A DNA stretch of 64,000 bases from JAOAPY01 sp038237475 (GTDB lineage Bacteria; Acidobacteriota; Blastocatellia; Pyrinomonadales; Pyrinomonadaceae). Below are positions 8,025 through 17,767 of the stretch, one piece after another (within the stretch, counting starts at the first letter, position 1; every line of letters starts with the position of its first letter). The DNA lies in NCBI GenBank assembly GCA_038237475.1, contig JBBRYS010000001.1:186001-250000 (forward strand), given 5' to 3'. A program made the position numbers and the translations under genes. The notes beneath the pieces are model-generated. The model saw nothing but the letters and a program-made list of their open reading frames with translations. It did not search any database and was not told the DNA's origin.

Positions 8025-9356
8025 ATGGATCGACGCGCCGCTCGGGAAACGGGCCCTGCATTGGCGCCCTCTGAGCGTCATCCCGCGCAGTCGCGATCGG
8101 GCTCACTTGTGCGGATTGCTGCACTCTGGGAGGCGGCTTTCGTCGCACTTGCCAGTCTGCGCGCGAACAAGTTGCGTACTGCCCTCACCCTGATAGGTAT
8201 TGTTGTCGGAGTCGCGGCGGTGATCGCTGTCGTCACAATTATTCAGGGGCTTGACAACAAAGTCGCAACTACCTTTTCCTCGCAGGGTTCAACGGTCTTC
8301 ACGATTTCAAAACGGCCGCAAATAATCAGATCCCGCGAAGACTTTGTTAAATTCAATAAGCGCAAGGATGTGACTCACGAAGATGCCGAGGCGATTGCCC
8401 GGCTGTGCACCTCGTGTTGGCGAGTTGGCGTCGCCGCCAATGTGATTCAGACGGCCAAACACGGTGATCAGAAATTTGAAAACGTGCGCGTCCGCGGCGT
8501 CACACCGCAGACCATGTTTGATATCGACGGTGTGACCATCGAAGCGGGACGTATTTGGACGGATGCTGAAGGGACTTCCGGCCGGCCAATCTGTGTGGTC
8601 GGATCGGATGTGTTGACGAACCTTTTTGGTGGCGCCAGCGCGGACCGCGTTATTGGCGAGGAAATAAGTATCGGAGGCCGCCCCCACCAGATTCTCGGCG
8701 TGCTCGAGCCGCTCGGCTCCATCTTCGGCGCCTCGCGGGACAGCGTGGTTTATATTCCGTACACAACGTATCAAAAGGCATACGGCGCGCGCGATTCGAT
8801 CGTTGTATTTATTCAGGTACCCACAGCGGATGAGTTGGAAGCGGCCGAGGATCAGGTACGCACAATCATGCGCAACCGGCGCGGCCGCGTCTTCAATGAG
8901 GATGAGGATCCGGGTTTCGCGCTGGAAACCCAGGATGTTTTTCTCGATCTCTACGGCAAGGCGACTTCTAATATCAAGTACGTGACCGTCGGCGTAGCTG
9001 CCATTTCATTATTGGTGGGAGGCATCGTGGTCATGAACATCATGCTGGTGTCTGTGACCGAGCGCACCAGAGAGATTGGGATTCGCAAAGCGATGGGTGC
9101 GAGACGGAAAGACATTCTCACTCAATTTCTGATAGAGGCGGTAGCAGTAACGGCGCTGGGAGGATTCATCGGGGTCTTCACAGGGTTTGGCTTAGCCTAT
9201 GGCATCTCGGCCTTGATTGGTTTCCCTTTGCTGATTAACTTGTGGTCGGCAGCGGGCGGGGTGGGCGTGTCATCGCTGGTGGGAATCATCAGCGGCATGT
9301 GGCCGGCGTGGCGAGCCGCAAAGCTTGATCCGATCGAGGCGTTGCGATCTGAATGA
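8025..9356 (+). CDS. MacB/FtsX-type ABC permease, paralogue 1 of 4
   Basis: Permease of 443 aa with the MacB layout: an N-terminal cytoplasmic stretch of about 40 residues, the first membrane helix after LRANKLRTALTLIGIVVGVA, a large periplasmic MacB_PCD domain (about 80-310), then three membrane helices of the FtsX domain with the family motif MNIMLVSVTERTREIGIRKA and the ending AWRAAKLDPIEALRSE. The N-terminal extension (Arg/Pro-rich) is longer than in the three paralogues that follow. Unlike E. coli MacB, the ATPase is encoded separately just upstream. It likely forms a dimer or a heterodimer with one of its paralogues. Confidence 0.92.
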   Translation: MDRRAARETGPALAPSERHPAQSRSGSLVRIAALWEAAFVALASLRANKLRTALTLIGIVVGVAAVIAVVTIIQGLDNKVATTFSSQGSTVFTISKRPQIIRSREDFVKFNKRKDVTHEDAEAIARLCTSCWRVGVAANVIQTAKHGDQKFENVRVRGVTPQTMFDIDGVTIEAGRIWTDAEGTSGRPICVVGSDVLTNLFGGASADRVIGEEISIGGRPHQILGVLEPLGSIFGASRDSVVYIPYTTYQKAYGARDSIVVFIQVPTADELEAAEDQVRTIMRNRRGRVFNEDEDPGFALETQDVFLDLYGKATSNIKYVTVGVAAISLLVGGIVVMNIMLVSVTERTREIGIRKAMGARRKDILTQFLIEAVAVTALGGFIGVFTGFGLAYGISALIGFPLLINLWSAAGGVGVSSLVGIISGMWPAWRAAKLDPIEALRSE

Positions 9357-9483
9357 GATTCGGAAATTTTGGATCTCAACTTCGGAACTTTGAGTGTCTT
9401 GCTCATCTACCGACCAGTAAATGATCTTTTCGCACAATCCCTTCAACGCACGAGCAGCATTCGCGAAGGAACAATCTTAGAGT

Positions 9484-9545
9484 CCAAGTACAACTAAGAA
9501 CAAAGTACAAAGCACCAGGTACAAAGAAGAGAGTACCAGGTACCG
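9484..9545. repeat. Short degenerate CAAAG-type repeat, single arm
   Basis: The 261-base gap between permeases 1 and 2 contains a run with AAGTACAA, ACAAAGTACAAAGCACC and GGTACAAAG, with CAAAG recurring at about 7-base spacing, followed by a duplicated TACCAGGTACC-like piece. The same CAAAG heptad type recurs in inverted form before the biotin carboxylase gene (30931-31054). No convincing inverted partner is seen nearby, so this looks like one arm only. There is no gene in the gap. Confidence 0.5.
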
Positions 9546-9617
9546 AAGCAAACATCGCAAACCGGCGAAGCATAAGAGTTAATTCTGCGCATAGAAGACA
9601 TAAAAGAATCTGCCCTG

Positions 9618-10823
9618 ATGGCGCTCGACACTGTGCGCGCAAATAAATTGCGCTCCGGTCTCACCATTCTCGGCGTCAGCGTCGGCGTTCTCACCATCAT
9701 TTTCATGGTGGCCATTATCCAGGGGCTGAACAAAGCCTTCGCGGAACAGATCGAGTCACTCGGCTCCAACACTATCTTCGTCGCCAAGTTTGAACCGAGT
9801 TTTGGCAAGCCGCCCGGACCAGAGGAAATTCACCGCAAAGACCTGACGATGGAGGATGCCGAGGCGTTGCGTGAAGCACCCTCAATCGCAGGCGTTTCAC
9901 CGATTCACCGCCTGCTCGCTGGGACGGCTCGGTATCAGGACAAGCAGACTGACACGCCAATCATTTTTGGCGTCACACCTTATTACGAGTTTGTGCACAC
10001 GCAATACGCCGCCCGCGGTCGTTTCATCAACGACATCGATATGCAGGATCGCTCGAACGTCTGCATTTTGGGAGTGGATGTGGTGCAGGCGCTTTTCCCT
10101 TACGAAGATCCTCTGGACAAGGAAGTGCGCATCAACGGAAATCCCTTTCGCGTTGTCGGAGTGATGGAGCCGCTCGGCAGTTTCTTCGGACAATCGCGGG
10201 ACAACTCGATCTTTGTGCCGATCACCACTTTTGATAAGTACTATCCGGACCTTCCCTTCCCCCAGACTGTCTTCTTCATTATCGTGAGGCCCCAGTCACG
10301 AGCTTATGTTAAGTCCAGCATTGATGAGATCACGGACATCCTGCGGCGCCGGCGGCGAGTGGCTCCGAACGAAAAGAACAATTTCGGCATTTCGTCGCAG
10401 GACTCGCTATTGGATATTTACAATCAGCTCACCGGGGCTACCGCTCTGGTGCTGACCGCCATCTCGTTTGTTGCGCTCATGATCGGCGGCATCGGCGTCA
10501 TGAACATCATGCTTGTTTCGGTGACTGAACGCACCAAAGAGATCGGCATACGAAAAGCGGTCGGCGCAACCAAGACCAACATCCTCTCGCAATTTTTGAT
10601 TGAGGCTGTAGTATTGACCGGAATTGGCGGTCTGACCGGGCTGATCGCGGGCGAAGCTGCGAGCCTGCTCGTCAACAAGTATTCGCCTTTGCCCGCCTAC
10701 GTGCCGTTGTGGGCAATAGTCGTCGGCGTTGGCCTCTCCGCGGCGGTAGGAATCGTGTTTGGACTCTGGCCCGCGTGGAAAGCAGCACGGCTGGATCCCA
10801 TTGAAGCCCTTCGCTGGGAGTAG
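9618..10823 (+). CDS. MacB/FtsX-type ABC permease, paralogue 2 of 4 (start uncertain)
   Basis: Permease of at least 401 aa with the first membrane helix near SGLTILGVSVGVLTIIFMVA, a periplasmic MacB_PCD domain and three C-terminal helices around GGIGVMNIMLVSVTERTKEI. The first ATG (9618) leaves only 12 residues before the first helix. In the same frame, codons from 9582 read ILRIEDIKESAL directly before MAL, which lines up with the N-terminus of paralogue 4 (ILRNDIYENLR before MAL). No ATG, GTG or TTG lies in that stretch. Either a rare ATT (9582) or CTG (9585) start is used, with the purine-rich AAGAG at 9574-9578, or the true start was lost and the shorter form is made. Confidence 0.88.
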   Translation: MALDTVRANKLRSGLTILGVSVGVLTIIFMVAIIQGLNKAFAEQIESLGSNTIFVAKFEPSFGKPPGPEEIHRKDLTMEDAEALREAPSIAGVSPIHRLLAGTARYQDKQTDTPIIFGVTPYYEFVHTQYAARGRFINDIDMQDRSNVCILGVDVVQALFPYEDPLDKEVRINGNPFRVVGVMEPLGSFFGQSRDNSIFVPITTFDKYYPDLPFPQTVFFIIVRPQSRAYVKSSIDEITDILRRRRRVAPNEKNNFGISSQDSLLDIYNQLTGATALVLTAISFVALMIGGIGVMNIMLVSVTERTKEIGIRKAVGATKTNILSQFLIEAVVLTGIGGLTGLIAGEAASLLVNKYSPLPAYVPLWAIVVGVGLSAAVGIVFGLWPAWKAARLDPIEALRWE

Positions 10824-10928
10824 TTGGTCTTACGGTGGCCAGGCCTGCGTTAGTTATCTGAATCACATGGAATTTTCGCTACCTTTAACAACCCTAACTT
10901 TTCTTTGCCTGGAAAGTGCCCTAACATT

Positions 10929-10955
10929 GTCCGGCGTACCAAAACGTTGCCGGAC
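10929..10955. other. Hairpin in the gap between permeases 2 and 3
   Basis: GTCCGGC (10929-10935) pairs perfectly with GCCGGAC (10949-10955) across a 13-base loop. No T-run follows, so it is not a standard terminator; it may be a REP-like remnant or an RNA processing or stability element. The rest of the 196-base gap (10824-11019) shows no gene and no clear ribosome binding site for the following GTG start. Confidence 0.35.
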
Positions 10956-11019
10956 TCACCCGTGAATGGCGGATGAAGTGTTGCAACCCTATGGCCCATG
11001 AAACCGTAATAACTCAACT

Positions 11020-12258
11020 GTGAAATTCGTAGAAACACTTAGACTCGCGCTGGCGGCTATTTGGGCGCACAAACTCCGTTCAGCGTTGACGCTGCTCGGA
11101 ATGATTATCGGCGTGATGGCCTTTGTCGTAGTGGTCTCGCTGATTCAGGGCTTCAACGTTTACGTGGACGAAAAGATTGCCGGTATCGGCACCAAGTCAT
11201 TCTCCGTACAACGCTTCAATCCGTTCGAAGATTTCAAAGATACGGACACGATTGCTGCAGCCCAGCGGCGCAACAAAGACCTCACCCTGGACGATTACGA
11301 TTATCTTTTGCAGCGTTCGACCTTGATTGCCCGGCTGGGTGCCAAAGCGCGAGGCACGAATGCCGAAGTAAAGCGCGAAAGTAATGTGCTTCAGGATGTC
11401 TCCGTAGCGGGAGCGACATCCAATACCGCCGATATTGATAATCGAGACATCGCCGAGGGGCGTTTTTTTAGTCAGGCGGAAAATGAGGCCGCGTCAAAGG
11501 TCGCTTATCTCGGAGCTGATGTGGCCGGCAAGATCTTTCCGGCGGGGAATCCGATTGGTGGAGAGATAACAATCCGAGGCTTGCCCTACCGCGTCGTCGG
11601 GGTTGAAGTGGCCAAGGGCACTGTGTTCGGCATTCCGCAGGACAACTTTATCGTCATTCCACTGAAGACGTATGCCAACAATTTCGGCGGCCTGGTGCGA
11701 CAGCGTTCTCTCTATTTTGTGGCCACGTCCAAGCGCGACGATCAGTTCGCGGACGCAGTCGACGAGGCCCGTTTCCTGATGCGAGCCCGGCGCAAGCTGG
11801 CCTTTAGCGAGAAAGACAACTTTGGCATCGTGACGCCGGATGCCATTACTGGTCTTCGTGATCGAATTTTTGGTTCCATCTTCATTGTGGCCATGCTGGT
11901 GCCGGGTATCGCCCTGATTGTCGGCGCTATCGTGATCATGAACATCATGCTGGTCTCGGTCACTGAACGGACCAAAGAAATCGGTATCCGCAAATCGCTG
12001 GGTGCCCGCAAGATGGATATTCTGAAACAGTTTCTGGTCGAGGCAGTAACACTCGCGACAATTGGCGGCGCAATCGGAATCATCTTGGCCTGGATCATCG
12101 GCCGGATAGTAACGGCAGTTTTCTTCCCCACCTATTTGTCTTTGTTTGCAATTCTGGGAGCGCTGGTGGCCTCAGGCGGAGCAGGCACTCTTTCGGGATT
12201 GTTTCCGGCGTGGAAAGCCGCGCGGCTTGATCCGATAGAAGCGCTGCGGGCGGATTGA
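11020..12258 (+). CDS. MacB/FtsX-type ABC permease, paralogue 3 of 4
   Basis: Permease of 412 aa starting at GTG. N-terminus KFVETLRLALAAIWAHKLRS leads into the first helix (LTLLGMIIGVMAFVVVVSLI), then a periplasmic core domain and the FtsX-type C-terminal helices with IVIMNIMLVSVTERTKEIGI and the ending AWKAARLDPIEALRAD. It carries a short insertion in the periplasmic start (FEDFKDTDTIAAAQRRNKDL) compared with the other copies. It follows paralogue 2 after about 200 bp and precedes paralogue 4 by 33 bp. The divergence in the periplasmic domain suggests the copies are not simple backups. Confidence 0.92.
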   Translation: MKFVETLRLALAAIWAHKLRSALTLLGMIIGVMAFVVVVSLIQGFNVYVDEKIAGIGTKSFSVQRFNPFEDFKDTDTIAAAQRRNKDLTLDDYDYLLQRSTLIARLGAKARGTNAEVKRESNVLQDVSVAGATSNTADIDNRDIAEGRFFSQAENEAASKVAYLGADVAGKIFPAGNPIGGEITIRGLPYRVVGVEVAKGTVFGIPQDNFIVIPLKTYANNFGGLVRQRSLYFVATSKRDDQFADAVDEARFLMRARRKLAFSEKDNFGIVTPDAITGLRDRIFGSIFIVAMLVPGIALIVGAIVIMNIMLVSVTERTKEIGIRKSLGARKMDILKQFLVEAVTLATIGGAIGIILAWIIGRIVTAVFFPTYLSLFAILGALVASGGAGTLSGLFPAWKAARLDPIEALRAD

Positions 12259-12291
12259 GCCCGAGTCAAGTCCAAAGCCCTCTTCAACATC

Positions 12292-13545
12292 ATGATCCTA
12301 CGCAACGACATCTACGAGAATCTGCGGATGGCACTGTCGACTTTGGTGGGCAATAAGCTCCGTTCGTTTCTGACGGTCTTCGGCGTGGTGATTGGCATCA
12401 TCACAGTGATGTTGATTGCGTCGATTATCAGCGGCATCGATGTCGCGGTAAAAAAGGAAGTCGAATCCTTTGGCACGCGCTCGATCTACATCAGCAAATA
12501 CAACCCCGGTATTCACATCGGGCGCATGTCCCGCGAGGAGCGCATGCGGAAAGAGCTGACCTTCGAAGACTCACAAGCCCTCTCAGCTCTGCCAACAGTC
12601 GAGTTATCGGTTCCCTTCCTCGATATAACCAACAACTTCTTCGGACAAAAACTGCTGGTGTCAGGTGGGGGAAAGACTTCAGCGGGTGTAGCCCTGCAGG
12701 GTACCCTCCCTGAGTTCGAGCGCGCCGGCACGCAGGTGGTTACTGAGGGGCGCTTCTTCACTGAGTCCGAAAGCGAGAACCGTCAAAACGTGGCCGTCAT
12801 CGGTTCAAAGATTGCTGACGATTTCTTTCCCTTTGGTTCACCTGTGGGTCAGGATTTGAAAATTGGAGCGGATGAATTTCGCGTGGTGGGCTTGCTGCAA
12901 AAGCGCGAGCAGTTTCTGGTAAGCGGTGGCAGCGACGATCAAAATAATGTTATCTACGTTCCCTTCTCGGTCGCGCGGAAACTGAAGCCCAACGCTGACG
13001 GAATTTATATCCTCGCCGTTGCCAAAGCCGGACAAATGGACGAGGGCAAGGATCAGGTACGGGACCTGCTGCGCGTGCGACGCCAGGTGCCATTCGCGGC
13101 CCCCGACAATTTTGGGATGGAAACTTCGGAAAGCATCCTCGACAACTTTCGTTCAATCACGTCGGGTCTCGCTATCGCGATGGTAGTCATCTCGTCCGTG
13201 GGTTTAATGGTGGGCGGCATCGGCGTGATGAACATCATGCTGGTTTCGGTCACGGAGCGCACTCGCGAGATTGGCGTGCGCAAAGCTATCGGTGCTCGCC
13301 GCAGTGACATCATGTGGCAGTTTCTGATCGAGGCCGGCACACTCACCGGTCTCGGTGGTCTGGTGGGCCTGTCAATCGGCTGGTTGTTGACTCTGCTATT
13401 GCGCTTTATTCTTCCTTCCTACGTGCCGCTTTGGGCACCGCTCGGTGGGTTCGTCGCCAGCGTTGGCATTGGTCTTATTTTCGGCCTCTGGCCCGCCTGG
13501 AAAGCCGCGGGTCTCGACCCAATTGAATCGCTGCGTTACGAATGA
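12292..13545 (+). CDS. MacB/FtsX-type ABC permease, paralogue 4 of 4
   Basis: Permease of 417 aa: N-terminus ILRNDIYENLRMALSTLVGN, first helix in FLTVFGVVIGIITVMLIASI, periplasmic MacB_PCD domain, then three membrane helices around GGIGVMNIMLVSVTERTREI and the ending AWKAAGLDPIESLRYE. Last gene of the adaptor-ATPase-permease operon, directly followed by a strong bidirectional terminator. The N-terminal residues are useful for judging the start of paralogue 2. Confidence 0.92.
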   Translation: MILRNDIYENLRMALSTLVGNKLRSFLTVFGVVIGIITVMLIASIISGIDVAVKKEVESFGTRSIYISKYNPGIHIGRMSREERMRKELTFEDSQALSALPTVELSVPFLDITNNFFGQKLLVSGGGKTSAGVALQGTLPEFERAGTQVVTEGRFFTESESENRQNVAVIGSKIADDFFPFGSPVGQDLKIGADEFRVVGLLQKREQFLVSGGSDDQNNVIYVPFSVARKLKPNADGIYILAVAKAGQMDEGKDQVRDLLRVRRQVPFAAPDNFGMETSESILDNFRSITSGLAIAMVVISSVGLMVGGIGVMNIMLVSVTERTREIGVRKAIGARRSDIMWQFLIEAGTLTGLGGLVGLSIGWLLTLLLRFILPSYVPLWAPLGGFVASVGIGLIFGLWPAWKAAGLDPIESLRYE

Positions 13546-13568
13546 GAGCAAGAGTGCCCGAAAAGAAA

Positions 13569-13598
13569 AAGCCACGCCGGACGCGTGGCTTCTTTCTT
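13569..13598. terminator. Bidirectional intrinsic terminator
   Basis: AAGCCACGC (13569-13577) pairs with GCGTGGCTT (13583-13591) around a 5-base loop. It is preceded by an A-rich run and followed by TCTTTCTTT, so it can stop both the plus-strand ABC operon (ends 13545) and the minus-strand gene ending at 13617. Confidence 0.85.
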
Positions 13599-13616
13599 TG
13601 GTTCAACCTGGCGAGC

Positions 13617-14417
13617 TTACATCCCCTGACCAAACAGCCCGGCCAGAGCGACCTTGATTACCAAACCCAAAATAAAGATGCCAATAGTTACACTCCAAGC
13701 CGAACCGGACGACATCTTTCCCACTTTACGCAGACCAAGTGCCGCCAGGAATAACCCATAGAAAGCAAATAAATCGAAAGCACCCATCAGAGTGTAAAGA
13801 ATTGGGGCCGCCCTGGCGTCGCTCAGAAATGACAAATTCGCGCGTACCAGCCCGCGTCTGGAAGCACTGACGATGTCATAGTCGTCCGGGGACTTCAGGA
13901 AAACCAAAATCACATTGATGACCATGGCCAGCACGATTGGTGGCAGCGACGAGTAGGCCCAAACAGCGAGCGCCTGTTTGAAGCTTATCTGCTTGGCCAT
14001 CAACATTGAGCCCAGCAAATAGAAAGCAGCGCCGATGACAAAGATGATCGCGAAAACGATCGGCGTGGACGCTAAGGTAATCACTTTCACGATCGGGCTG
14101 CCCTGCATTCTGATAGCGGCGTCTTTTTGTTCCGGCGTCATCTGATCGGCGCGTGGTCCATTCTCAATCGATTCGCGCACGACTCGCTCATAGCCGACCT
14201 TCTGGAAGAAGGAGAGTTGGAAGGCCATGAAGAAAACAATGCAAATGATAGTGGCGACGAGAAAGCGTGGCCGAACACGCAGACTTTCAAAAACCGCCGA
14301 GGGTTCAAAGAAAATGCCCGTGATTGTATCTTTGGTTGACATGGTCGTCGCGGCGCCCGCCGGCTCGCCAGTAGACGGAGGCGGTGGGGGCTGAAATTCA
14401 CTATTAGGATCGCTCAT
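13617..14417 (-). CDS. Yip1-like multi-span membrane protein
   Basis: Membrane protein of about 266 aa. A Pro-rich cytoplasmic N-terminus (FQPPPPPSTGEPAG) is followed by TIFFEPSAVFESLRVRP-like sequence (seen as TGIFFEPSAVFESLRVRPRF), a hallmark of bacterial Yip1-domain proteins, and then about five membrane helices. I chose ATG 14417 (MSDPNSEF) because GGAGGA lies 7 bases before it; the in-frame ATG at 14432 overlaps that ribosome site. Yip1 proteins in bacteria have no settled role. It faces the ABC operon across the shared terminator, and the next gene upstream on its strand is an oligopeptide ABC ATPase 165 bp away. Confidence 0.75.
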   Translation of the reverse strand: MSDPNSEFQPPPPPSTGEPAGAATTMSTKDTITGIFFEPSAVFESLRVRPRFLVATIICIVFFMAFQLSFFQKVGYERVVRESIENGPRADQMTPEQKDAAIRMQGSPIVKVITLASTPIVFAIIFVIGAAFYLLGSMLMAKQISFKQALAVWAYSSLPPIVLAMVINVILVFLKSPDDYDIVSASRRGLVRANLSFLSDARAAPILYTLMGAFDLFAFYGLFLAALGLRKVGKMSSGSAWSVTIGIFILGLVIKVALAGLFGQGM

Positions 14418-14582
14418 ATTGTCATCCTCCATTTAGAAGAGGACGGGGAGACTACACTCCGTCCATTGTCGAGACATTCGGTACGTAAAAAATCATTATT
14501 CCGTGTTCGAGCCATTCCGTCGTAGCAGCATTCTCCAGCGCGGTTATTACGCGGGTCAGTCTCGCGAGGTTTCACTTCGCGC

Positions 14583-15596
14583 CTAAAGGCTCTTAGCTCG
14601 GCTCGTGTTCGGAGTTCCCGCTTCGGCCCAGCCGGGTACGCGAATACAGGCGACGGTATGTCCGGGTGCAACTTCGCGTAACTCTGGATCAATCATCGCG
14701 CATTCGTCAACAGCTATCGGGCAACGCGTGCGGAAACGGCAACCGGAGGGCGGGTTGATCGGAGTGGGCACATCGCCCTGAAGAACAATCCGTTCGCGCT
14801 TGCGCTGCGGATCGGGGATCGGTATGGCGGAAAGTAATGCCTTCGTGTAAGGATGCAAGGGCTCCCGGTAAAGATCGACTGCCGTCGCCACTTCGACGAT
14901 TCGGCCCAGGTACATCACCGCCACCCGAGTGGAGATGTGCTCGACCACGGCGAGCCCGTGCGAGATGAAAAGATAAGTCAAACCAAATTCCTGTTGCAGA
15001 TCCTGAAACAGATTGACGACCTGCGCCTGCACGGAAACATCCAACGCTGAAACCGGTTCATCGGCCACAATCAATTTAGGATTCAGCGCGAGGGTGCGCG
15101 CCACGCCAATGCGCTGACGCTGTCCGCCGGAAAATTCGTGACTGTAACGATTGCTGTAATCGGGATCGAGACCCACTTTCGCCAGCAGCGACGCGACTCG
15201 TTCGCGCCGTTCGCTTTTGTTCCCGATCTTATGGATGACCAGCGGTTCAGCGATGATGTCGCCGACTTTCATCCGCGGGTTTAGCGAGGCATACGGATCC
15301 TGAAACACAATCTGCATTTCGCGACGGAGCTCGCGTAATTCGCTTCTGCCCATGGCCACCACATCGCGCCCTGCAAAGACAATTTCGCCGCGCGTCGGCT
15401 CAAGCAACCGCAGGAGGCAGCGGCCAACTGTCGATTTCCCGCAGCCTGACTCGCCGACCAGGCCGAGCGTCTCACCACGAAAAATATCGAATGACACGCC
15501 ATCGACTGCGCGCACCACATCATCACTGTTCTCAACCGGAAAGTGTTTGACGAGGCCTTTGACCTCAATAAGTTGTTCGTGATTATTAGTGGTCAT
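14583..15596 (-). CDS. Oligopeptide/dipeptide ABC transporter ATP-binding protein (OppF/DppF type)
   Basis: ATPase of 337 aa. Walker A GESGCGKST, signature FSGGQRQRIGVARTL, Walker B LIVADEPVSALDVSVQAQVV and switch region FISHGLAV are all present. The C-terminal oligopeptide-family extension includes the Cys cluster CRFRTRCPIAVDEC, known in Opp/Dpp ATPases as an iron-sulfur-like motif. It pairs with the OppD-type ATPase upstream on the same strand, with a repeat element in the 96-bp gap. No permease or binding-protein gene is near, so the transporter must be completed from elsewhere in the genome. Confidence 0.93.
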   Translation of the reverse strand: MTTNNHEQLIEVKGLVKHFPVENSDDVVRAVDGVSFDIFRGETLGLVGESGCGKSTVGRCLLRLLEPTRGEIVFAGRDVVAMGRSELRELRREMQIVFQDPYASLNPRMKVGDIIAEPLVIHKIGNKSERRERVASLLAKVGLDPDYSNRYSHEFSGGQRQRIGVARTLALNPKLIVADEPVSALDVSVQAQVVNLFQDLQQEFGLTYLFISHGLAVVEHISTRVAVMYLGRIVEVATAVDLYREPLHPYTKALLSAIPIPDPQRKRERIVLQGDVPTPINPPSGCRFRTRCPIAVDECAMIDPELREVAPGHTVACIRVPGWAEAGTPNTSRAKSL

Positions 15597-15692
15597 GTTA
15601 CGGGCGCATCCAGGAGAACATCCGCAGATTACACAGATTGCGCAAATTAGTTTATGGCTGCTCTGGTGGCGTCCTGTGTTCTAACTCTCCAA

Positions 15693-16739
<1,047 letters not shown>

Positions 16740-16754
16740 CAGTTCCTGGTGAGA

Positions 16755-17693
16755 TTAGAGCTTCAACTTATCCATTTCAGCTTTTTCGTAATCGCCGTCT
16801 TCGGCCGGGTAGCGTAGTTCCTTCTTGATTGTGCCGCTCGCTTTCGCCATGGACCAGATGATGCTTTCACCGGCGGGTAGAATTTTTGGCTGAGCCGCAA
16901 AAACCGGATCCGTGAAAGCTTCTTTGGCGTCGATTAACTGCCAGCCTTTGCTTTTGAACATCTCCATCAGGTCGCCGAGAAAGAGCCCATTCAAAAGATT
17001 GAAGTGCGTCAGGACTGTATGCTTGACGCTGCGGCCAGTCACTTTGCGTCCCAGATCGTCGTAGTAGCGGGCGCGGGCCCACATGTGATTGAGATAGAAA
17101 TCGCGATATGGTTTCAAATCCGCCTGGGGATCCTTAGCCAACTTCAAACGCAATCGCTCATCGACAATCCAATCAGAGCTATCGATAGTGACATGCCCAT
17201 TGCGATAGCCATGTTCTTTCAGGAAGGCCCTGAAGCCATCGCGCTTGGCGGCAGTGTCTCCTTCCTTCAGCATGGGAAAGCGAAACAGCTTGTGAAAGCG
17301 CGAAAAATCCTTCAGCACAGCTTCGGCCCGCAACAGGTCGTCACCAAACTCAGCGGTGGTGGTACGCGAATCGTTGAAGTTTCGATGAGAGTACGTGTGG
17401 TTGCAGATCAAATGACCCGCATCGTCCCACCGCTTGAGCAGTTCGCGCCCGGTCTCGCTGTCTGCATTTCTGCCCACTACGAACAATGCGGCCTTGACCG
17501 AATGCGCACGCAAGGCTCCGAGAATTTCCTGGTTGCGCTCGCCGGCGCTGAGCTTAATTGCATTGGTCCAGGTAAAGTCATCCATCGTAATGGCGACCTG
17601 CGAGGGCGGCGTCGCCTTAGCGAACCCGAGGCGGCCCACACCCAACGCAATCGCCGAAGCCGCGATCGCTTTTGAGAAGGTTCTGCGATTCAT
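16755..17693 (-). CDS. Polysaccharide deacetylase family protein, Tat-exported
   Basis: Secreted carbohydrate deacetylase (NodB homology fold) of about 312 aa. The N-terminus NRRTFSKAIAASAIALGVG is a twin-arginine signal (RRTFSK). The NodB metal-site motifs are TMDDF and NHTYSH (Asp plus two His); later conserved segments include FRFPMLKEGD and HVTIDSSDW. The start at 17693 is supported by GGAGGG six bases upstream; a longer frame to 17738 would hide the signal peptide. Polysaccharide deacetylases remove acetyl groups from peptidoglycan, chitin-like or other cell-wall sugars; the substrate here is not evident. It lies 15 bp upstream of the OppD-type gene, possibly in one transcript. Confidence 0.88.
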   Translation of the reverse strand: MNRRTFSKAIAASAIALGVGRLGFAKATPPSQVAITMDDFTWTNAIKLSAGERNQEILGALRAHSVKAALFVVGRNADSETGRELLKRWDDAGHLICNHTYSHRNFNDSRTTTAEFGDDLLRAEAVLKDFSRFHKLFRFPMLKEGDTAAKRDGFRAFLKEHGYRNGHVTIDSSDWIVDERLRLKLAKDPQADLKPYRDFYLNHMWARARYYDDLGRKVTGRSVKHTVLTHFNLLNGLFLGDLMEMFKSKGWQLIDAKEAFTDPVFAAQPKILPAGESIIWSMAKASGTIKKELRYPAEDGDYEKAEMDKLKL

Positions 17694-17767
17694 AATTTTC
17701 CCTCCATGACGGCTGATGCCTGTTCTAACGAACCACACTGGAAGTCCATTCGGCCGATCTCTTCAAA

